A stretch of 10,816 nucleotides of DNA from Cypionkella sp. GTDB taxonomy: Bacteria; Pseudomonadota; Alphaproteobacteria; Rhodobacterales; Rhodobacteraceae. The translations under genes were made by a program, and so were the position numbers. The stretch's first letter is position 1; each line of letters opens with the position of its first letter. This document shows, piece by piece, positions 7,669 through 10,816 of the stretch. Below the pieces are notes generated by a model. The model saw nothing but the letters and a program-made list of their open reading frames with translations. It was not told the DNA's origin and searched no databases. Location of the stretch: positions 1 through 10,816 of the forward strand of contig JAGPBG010000038.1 in assembly GCA_018063485.1 (NCBI GenBank). Reading direction: 5' to 3'.

Positions 7669-8520
7669 ATGACCTACAAATCCATTTTGACCATCCTGAC
7701 CAACGCCTCTGACGCCATGTTGTCGATCAGCGCTGCTGCAAAACTGGCAGAATCCCAAGATGCTCACCTTGATGTGCTTGTGCTTGGGGTGGACCGAACA
7801 CAGGTTGGGTATTCCTATATAGGCACCGGGGCCGTGTTGATGCAGGCAGCCCTTGACCGTGCGGAAAACGAAGCGAAAGAGATCGAAGCTGCGGCAAAAA
7901 CTGCGATTTCAGCGCAATTCCCGTCACTTCGCTGGTCATCGGAATCGCTGATCACGCAGGTTGGTGCCCTGAATGAAGTGGTATCGGCGCGTGCGCGCTT
8001 TGCCGATCTGGTTGTACTTTCGCGACCCTATGGGACTGGCCGCAACTCTGATGCCGAGGCGGCTATGGAGGCCGCGTTGTTTGAGGGCCGCGCGCCCGTG
8101 CTGATCGTGCCGGACGCCGGGCTTGCAGCCAACGGGATCAATGCCAAGCGCGTGGTTCTGGCCTGGGACCAAAGCTCCGAGGCAATGCTGGCCACACGCA
8201 ATGCCATGCCAATTCTCAAGAATGCCACCATTGTCGATATCATGATTATTGACCCGCCCAGCCATGGGGCCAACCGTTCGGATCCGGGTGGGTATCTGGC
8301 GCAATATCTGGTTCGGCACGGCGTCCACGCCGAGGTTTCGGTTCTGGCGCGCTCGATGCCCAAGGTTGCGGATATCATGATGCAGCATATCCGGGACAAG
8401 GGCGCAGACATGCTGGTGATGGGTGCCTATGGCCACTCTCGCCTGCGGGAAGCCCTTCTGGGCGGAGCAACCCGCAACATGCTGGAACAAACCGAAGTGC
8501 CGATCCTGATGGCGCATTGA
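7669..8520 (+). CDS. Tandem universal stress protein (UspA family) beside ccoN
   Basis: This 283-residue cytoplasmic protein consists of two UspA domains, about residues 1-149 and 157-283. The C-terminal domain starts with KRVVLAWDQSSEA (160-172). It carries the nucleotide-loop pattern G252-x2-G255-x9-G265, within GAYGHSRLRE and GGATRNML, so it may bind ATP. The usual Ser/Thr after the last Gly is Gly266, as often seen in this subfamily. The N-terminal domain has only a degenerate version around 118-140 (SRPYGTGRNSD), so probably one site binds nucleotide. A GGGAG ribosome site lies 9 nt upstream. The gene matches in size and position the UspA-like orf277 next to ccoNOQP in Rhodobacter sphaeroides and Paracoccus. 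Its exact role is unknown. The FNR box upstream suggests expression under low oxygen. Confidence 0.93.
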   Translation: MTYKSILTILTNASDAMLSISAAAKLAESQDAHLDVLVLGVDRTQVGYSYIGTGAVLMQAALDRAENEAKEIEAAAKTAISAQFPSLRWSSESLITQVGALNEVVSARARFADLVVLSRPYGTGRNSDAEAAMEAALFEGRAPVLIVPDAGLAANGINAKRVVLAWDQSSEAMLATRNAMPILKNATIVDIMIIDPPSHGANRSDPGGYLAQYLVRHGVHAEVSVLARSMPKVADIMMQHIRDKGADMLVMGAYGHSRLREALLGGATRNMLEQTEVPILMAH

Positions 8521-8575
8521 AGCGCGTTGCCTTGATCCGAAACTGAAACATCGCAATTCGGCTTCGACCAAAAGC

Positions 8576-8603
8576 AAAACCCCGGCCATGAGCCGGGGTT
8601 TTT
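8576..8603. terminator. Bidirectional Rho-independent terminator between usp and trcR
   Basis: The inverted repeat AAAACCCCGGC / GCCGGGGTTTT encloses a 5-nt loop and is followed by T on the plus strand and preceded by A tracts, so it can end transcripts from both directions. It sits 55 nt past the stress protein stop and 20 nt past the convergent trcR stop. Confidence 0.93.
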
Positions 8604-8623
8604 CCTATTCAGAATGGCCGTGA

Positions 8624-9361
8624 TCAGCGGTCGTCGTCATCGTCCTCATCATCATCGCCATGCGGCAGATTGAAAAAGCTGTCAGCGTCCGAGAAATCGG
8701 CTGGCTTGGTCTCGCGGTCAACCTTCGCAAACGCATCCAGCCCCGAAGGCATCTTCGGCTCTGTCGATCCGCCAAGGCTCTGTTCGGTTGACACCAGCTT
8801 GCGCCGTTCGTCATCGCTCATTACCGTGCCGTCAGACGCCTTCTTGCGAACCGCAAGCTGCACTGCGGCATCCAACTCGGACTGTTTGCACAGGCCCAGC
8901 GCCACCGGATCAATCGGCGAAATGTTGTTGACATTCCAATGCGTCCGCTCGCGGATCGACAGGATCGTGGGCTTGGTTGTGCCCACCAGCTTGCCCACCG
9001 CGCCATCCGACAATTCGGGGTGAAACTTCACCAGCCACAGGATCGCCGCCGGACGATCCTGACGCTTGGACAGCGGCGTATAGCGCGGCCCGCGACGCTT
9101 TTCCTCGCCCACGGCAGAGGAGTTGAATTTCAGCTTCAGCTTGTACAGCGGGTCTTTCTGACCCTTCTCGATCTCGATGGCGTCCAACTGGTTGTTGGCC
9201 ACCGGATCAAACCCCTTGACCCCGGTTGCCACATCACCATCGGCAATCCCCTGCACTTCCAACTCGTGCATCCCGCAAAATTCCGCAACCTGCTTGAAGG
9301 TCAGCGTTGTGTTGTCCACCAGCCAGACGGCAGTGGCTTTGGCCATCAATGGTTTCGACAT
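8624..9361 (-). CDS. trcR: TrcR-like cell cycle transcriptional regulator (DUF1013 family)
   Basis: This 245-residue protein belongs to the alphaproteobacterial DUF1013 family, which includes the TrcR regulator reported in Caulobacter as linked to cell cycle transcription. Residues 5-150 hold the conserved core: a predicted helix-turn-helix at about 19-45 (TLTFKQVAEFCGMHELEVQG), a GEEKRRGPRYTPLSKRQDRPAAILWLVKFHPEL block in 85-117, and a second helix-turn-helix-like part at 118-143 (GTTKPTILSIRERTHWN). The part after about 200 is low complexity and ends in a run of Asp/Glu (235-244). The start has an AAGGA ribosome site 8 nt upstream. A second Met at position 6 is possible but less well placed. 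It is convergent with usp and divergent from the RNase T2 gene, so it is monocistronic. The family assignment is from memory of the conserved motifs. Confidence 0.85.
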   Translation of the reverse strand: MSKPLMAKATAVWLVDNTTLTFKQVAEFCGMHELEVQGIADGDVATGVKGFDPVANNQLDAIEIEKGQKDPLYKLKLKFNSSAVGEEKRRGPRYTPLSKRQDRPAAILWLVKFHPELSDGAVGKLVGTTKPTILSIRERTHWNVNNISPIDPVALGLCKQSELDAAVQLAVRKKASDGTVMSDDERRKLVSTEQSLGGSTEPKMPSGLDAFAKVDRETKPADFSDADSFFNLPHGDDDEDDDDDR

Positions 9362-9457
9362 CGGACATTCCTTTCAGCATATCCCGCAAAACGGCGGGCC
9401 TTTACAAATCTCTCCCGAGCCGGGAAAACGGCTGCGACCGGAGCCGCGACTTCCACG

Positions 9458-9485
9458 TTTTCAGGAAATTCTTGGCCGATATAGT
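9458..9485 (+). promoter_or_regulatory. Possible promoter of the RNase T2 gene
   Basis: TTTTCA (9458-9463) and TATAGT (9480-9485) are separated by 16 bp and match the sigma-70 hexamers at 4/6 and 5/6 positions. Transcription would start near 9492, about 20 nt before the ATG. The -35 part overlaps the right arm of a 7-bp inverted repeat (GAAAACG at 9424-9430, CGTTTTC at 9456-9462). Confidence 0.4.
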
Positions 9486-9512
9486 GCGGATTTGCACAAA
9501 GGGGAAGTGGAA

Positions 9513-10151
9513 ATGCGTTTGATAGCCGCCCTGATTGCAGCGATTCTTGCAACGCCTATGGCCCAGGCCCAAGGTGAGGCGGCGGGCAAGTTCGACTATT
9601 ACGTCCTGTCGCTGGGATGGTCGTCAAACTGGTGCGCGCTCGAAGGCGATGCGCGCCGAGATCGCCAATGCGACAAGGGGCGCGGGCTGACATGGACCCT
9701 TCACGGCCTTTGGCCCCAGTTCGAACACGGTTACCCCTCTTATTGCCGCACCGGGCAATCCGATCCGAGCCGCACGGCCACCGCGCAAATGGCCGATATC
9801 ATGGGCGGCTCGGGTCTTGCGTTTTACCAATGGAAAAAACATGGGCGCTGCTCGGGTCTGTCATCGCATGACTATTACGCCACCATGCGTACCGCCTACA
9901 GCTCTATCGCCATTCCTGCGCTTTTCGCCAAGGTTTCCAAAGACCTGACTCTACCCGCGGCCGTAATCGAAGGCGCGTTCATCGATGCCAACCCCGGCCT
10001 GTCGCGCGGCGCGATCACCGTCACATGCCAATCTGGAATGATTCAGGAGGTCCGCATCTGCCTTGACAAGTCGCTCGCCCGCCGCAACTGCGGAGCTGAT
10101 GTTTCCCGCGATTGTAGCCTGAAAGATGCCGAACTGGACGCCGTTCGGTAA
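9513..10151 (+). CDS. Secreted ribonuclease T2 family protein
   Basis: RNase T2 enzymes cleave RNA through a 2',3'-cyclic phosphate; bacterial ones are exported and act in the periplasm or outside. This 212-residue protein starts with a signal peptide (residues 1-19, cleavage predicted after AQA). The first catalytic motif TWTLHGLWPQ (60-69) has catalytic H64. The second is YQWKKHGRC (105-113), with K109 and catalytic H110. Family members usually have Glu before the Trp; here Q106 is found. Eight cysteines (41, 53, 78, 113, 172, 183, 193, 201) could form four disulfides. The chosen ATG has an AGGGG ribosome site 8-9 nt upstream and gives a clean signal peptide. A longer open frame upstream reads through the intergenic region and overlaps trcR, and was rejected. 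The gene is probably monocistronic. A role in RNA scavenging or phosphate supply is inference. Confidence 0.93.
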   Translation: MRLIAALIAAILATPMAQAQGEAAGKFDYYVLSLGWSSNWCALEGDARRDRQCDKGRGLTWTLHGLWPQFEHGYPSYCRTGQSDPSRTATAQMADIMGGSGLAFYQWKKHGRCSGLSSHDYYATMRTAYSSIAIPALFAKVSKDLTLPAAVIEGAFIDANPGLSRGAITVTCQSGMIQEVRICLDKSLARRNCGADVSRDCSLKDAELDAVR

Positions 10152-10251
10152 CGCCCTTGACCCTGTTGGGAATACCAGCCGCGCCTGGTCCCGCAGCGCT
10201 ATCCCAGAGCGGCCGGTTCGATCCGTTGCCAGCCGAGCGTGGTTCCGGCCG

Positions 10252-10422
10252 TCAATCCTTGGGCTTTTTCGCCTCTGCAGCCGCTTTCAGCCGTGCCAGT
10301 AGTTCTTCCTTGCTGGCCTTGCCGCCGCTTGGGCTTTTCTCGGCACCCAAGCCCTTCACCCCCACCCGGTGACGGGGTGCCTTCTTAGCGTTTGCCGCAC
10401 TGCCTGACTTTGAGTAATCCAT
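10252..10422 (-). CDS. Small basic protein, 56 residues, unknown function
   Basis: This short gene encodes 56 residues beginning MDYSKSGSAAN. About a quarter of the residues are Lys or Arg, with no cysteine and no hydrophobic segment, so it should be a soluble, strongly basic protein. The first half is Gly/Ser/Lys/Pro-rich and probably disordered (APRHRVGVKG at 15-24). The C-terminal third (about 36-52, SKEELLARLKAAAEAK) should form an amphipathic helix. An AGGG ribosome site lies 6 nt before the ATG. It faces the RNase T2 gene tail to tail with a 100-nt gap. The composition and helix are protein-like, and it looks like a small conserved protein of Rhodobacterales, but no family is recognised with certainty. 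RNA or DNA binding is a guess from charge. Confidence 0.6.
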   Translation of the reverse strand: MDYSKSGSAANAKKAPRHRVGVKGLGAEKSPSGGKASKEELLARLKAAAEAKKPKD

Positions 10423-10816
10423 GTTGCACCCTGATGCCTGCTGTTGCCCTGCTCATGCCCCAAACCGCTCCGCGCTTCAAGCACCGTGCGATTGTCGCCC
10501 GCTTTGCAGTCCCGTTCCGGGGGCATGATTCCCGGCCCGATCTTCCGCAGGCGACAGTGGCTACACCGGGCTTTCCTAAAGTACCACTCTGGTCGGCGCG
10601 GGTGAAGCGTTCAGCTATGACACCCACGGCTGATCGTTGCAACGCCACTGTGATGGTGCAGGCACGTTCAAATCCGGCACAGCAACGCCCAAAACGAAAG
10701 ACATCTGCTTGGCTGGCGGCACCTGTCTTGATACCCCGCTTGGCGCAAAAAGGATCGGGTTCCTGCGCCCACTGGAATCGATACAATCTGCCTAAAATCG
10801 GCAATGCTTTCTAAGG
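10423..10816. other. 394 bases without a convincing protein gene
   Basis: Apart from the candidate structured RNA in its first half, nothing clear is seen here. Two open frames of about 140 codons run through it on opposite strands, but neither has a good ribosome site, a family resemblance or a plausible composition. A 6-bp inverted repeat (GGCGCA at about 10741, TGCGCC at about 10764) lies near the end and lacks a T run. The region may contain the promoter of the small basic protein (minus strand) and the upstream region of a gene beyond the window. Confidence 0.5.
10466..10609 (+). ncRNA. Candidate structured RNA, possibly 6S-like
   Basis: This non-coding stretch can fold into a long interrupted hairpin. 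The outer stem pairs 10466-10475 with 10596-10609 (CGCT and CCGCGC with GCGCGG and AGCG, with a 4-nt bulge). The middle stem pairs TGTCGCC (10493-10499) with GGCGACA (10550-10556), continued by GC with GC across one mismatch. The tip pairs CCGGG (10517-10521) with CCCGG (10531-10535). An open bubble between the middle and tip stems contains CAGTCCC, a string also found in the bubble of Escherichia coli 6S RNA. Size and bubble layout fit 6S RNA loosely. The tip stem is short for 6S, no terminator was found on either side and the strand is uncertain. No statistical test of the fold was possible. Confidence 0.3.

Noticed and set aside
9177..9512. Long N-terminal extension of the RNase T2 frame, starting inside trcR
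   Set aside because: It would place about 110 unrelated residues before a clean signal peptide and overlap the divergent trcR gene. The ATG at 9513 has a good ribosome site.
10210..10251. Terminator between RNase T2 and the small basic protein gene
   Set aside because: CGGCCGG and CCGGCCG form a 7-bp inverted repeat, but the loop is 28 nt and no T run follows on either strand.
10662..10678. tRNA or tmRNA T-arm (loop TTCAAAT)
   Set aside because: The flanking 5-base arms GCACG and CCGGC pair at only three of five positions. No acceptor stem, D-arm or SsrA tag with a typical LAA ending was found nearby.
10385..10814. Two overlapping open frames of about 140 codons on opposite strands
   Set aside because: Neither has a convincing ribosome site or a family resemblance. 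The minus-strand one also overlaps the start of the better-supported small basic protein.

Overview
This window looks like a chromosomal segment of an alphaproteobacterium of the order Rhodobacterales, probably roseobacter-like. The evidence is the gene order of the cbb3 oxidase cluster, the tandem universal stress protein beside ccoN, the alphaproteobacterial DUF1013/TrcR regulator and the GC-rich codon use. No mobile element, CRISPR array or confirmed tRNA/rRNA gene was seen. The placement rests on recalled family knowledge, not on a database search.

Bases 1-7456 (minus strand) hold the cbb3-type cytochrome c oxidase structural genes followed by the assembly genes. Reading down the minus strand the order is ccoN-ccoO-ccoQ-ccoP, a strong terminator, then ccoG-ccoH-ccoI. 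ccoI leaves the window at base 1 after 600 codons. Spacings inside each block are 0 to 15 nt, so each block should be one transcript. Subunits N, O and P form the high-affinity oxygen-reducing proton pump, and Q is the small accessory subunit. G, H and I handle copper reduction, assembly and copper delivery to the binuclear centre. The assembly block has a 290-nt leader containing a degenerate FNR-like site, so it probably has its own promoter as well.

Bases 7457-7668 are the divergent control region between ccoN (minus) and a tandem universal stress protein gene (plus). It contains one perfect FNR/FnrL palindrome and a second with one mismatch, 32 bp apart centre to centre. This fits induction of both directions at low oxygen.

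Bases 7669-9361 hold the stress protein gene and, convergent to it, the trcR-like DUF1013 regulator gene. A bidirectional terminator separates them.

Bases 9362-10816 hold a secreted RNase T2-family gene (plus), then a 56-residue very basic, lysine-rich small protein on the minus strand, then about 390 bases with no convincing gene. Part of that last stretch can fold into a long interrupted hairpin that might be a 6S-like small RNA; this is a weak call.

No clearly new system was found. The most useful points are the twin FNR boxes, the RNase T2 with Gln where the family usually has its second catalytic-motif Glu, the small basic protein, and the possible structured RNA at the right end.
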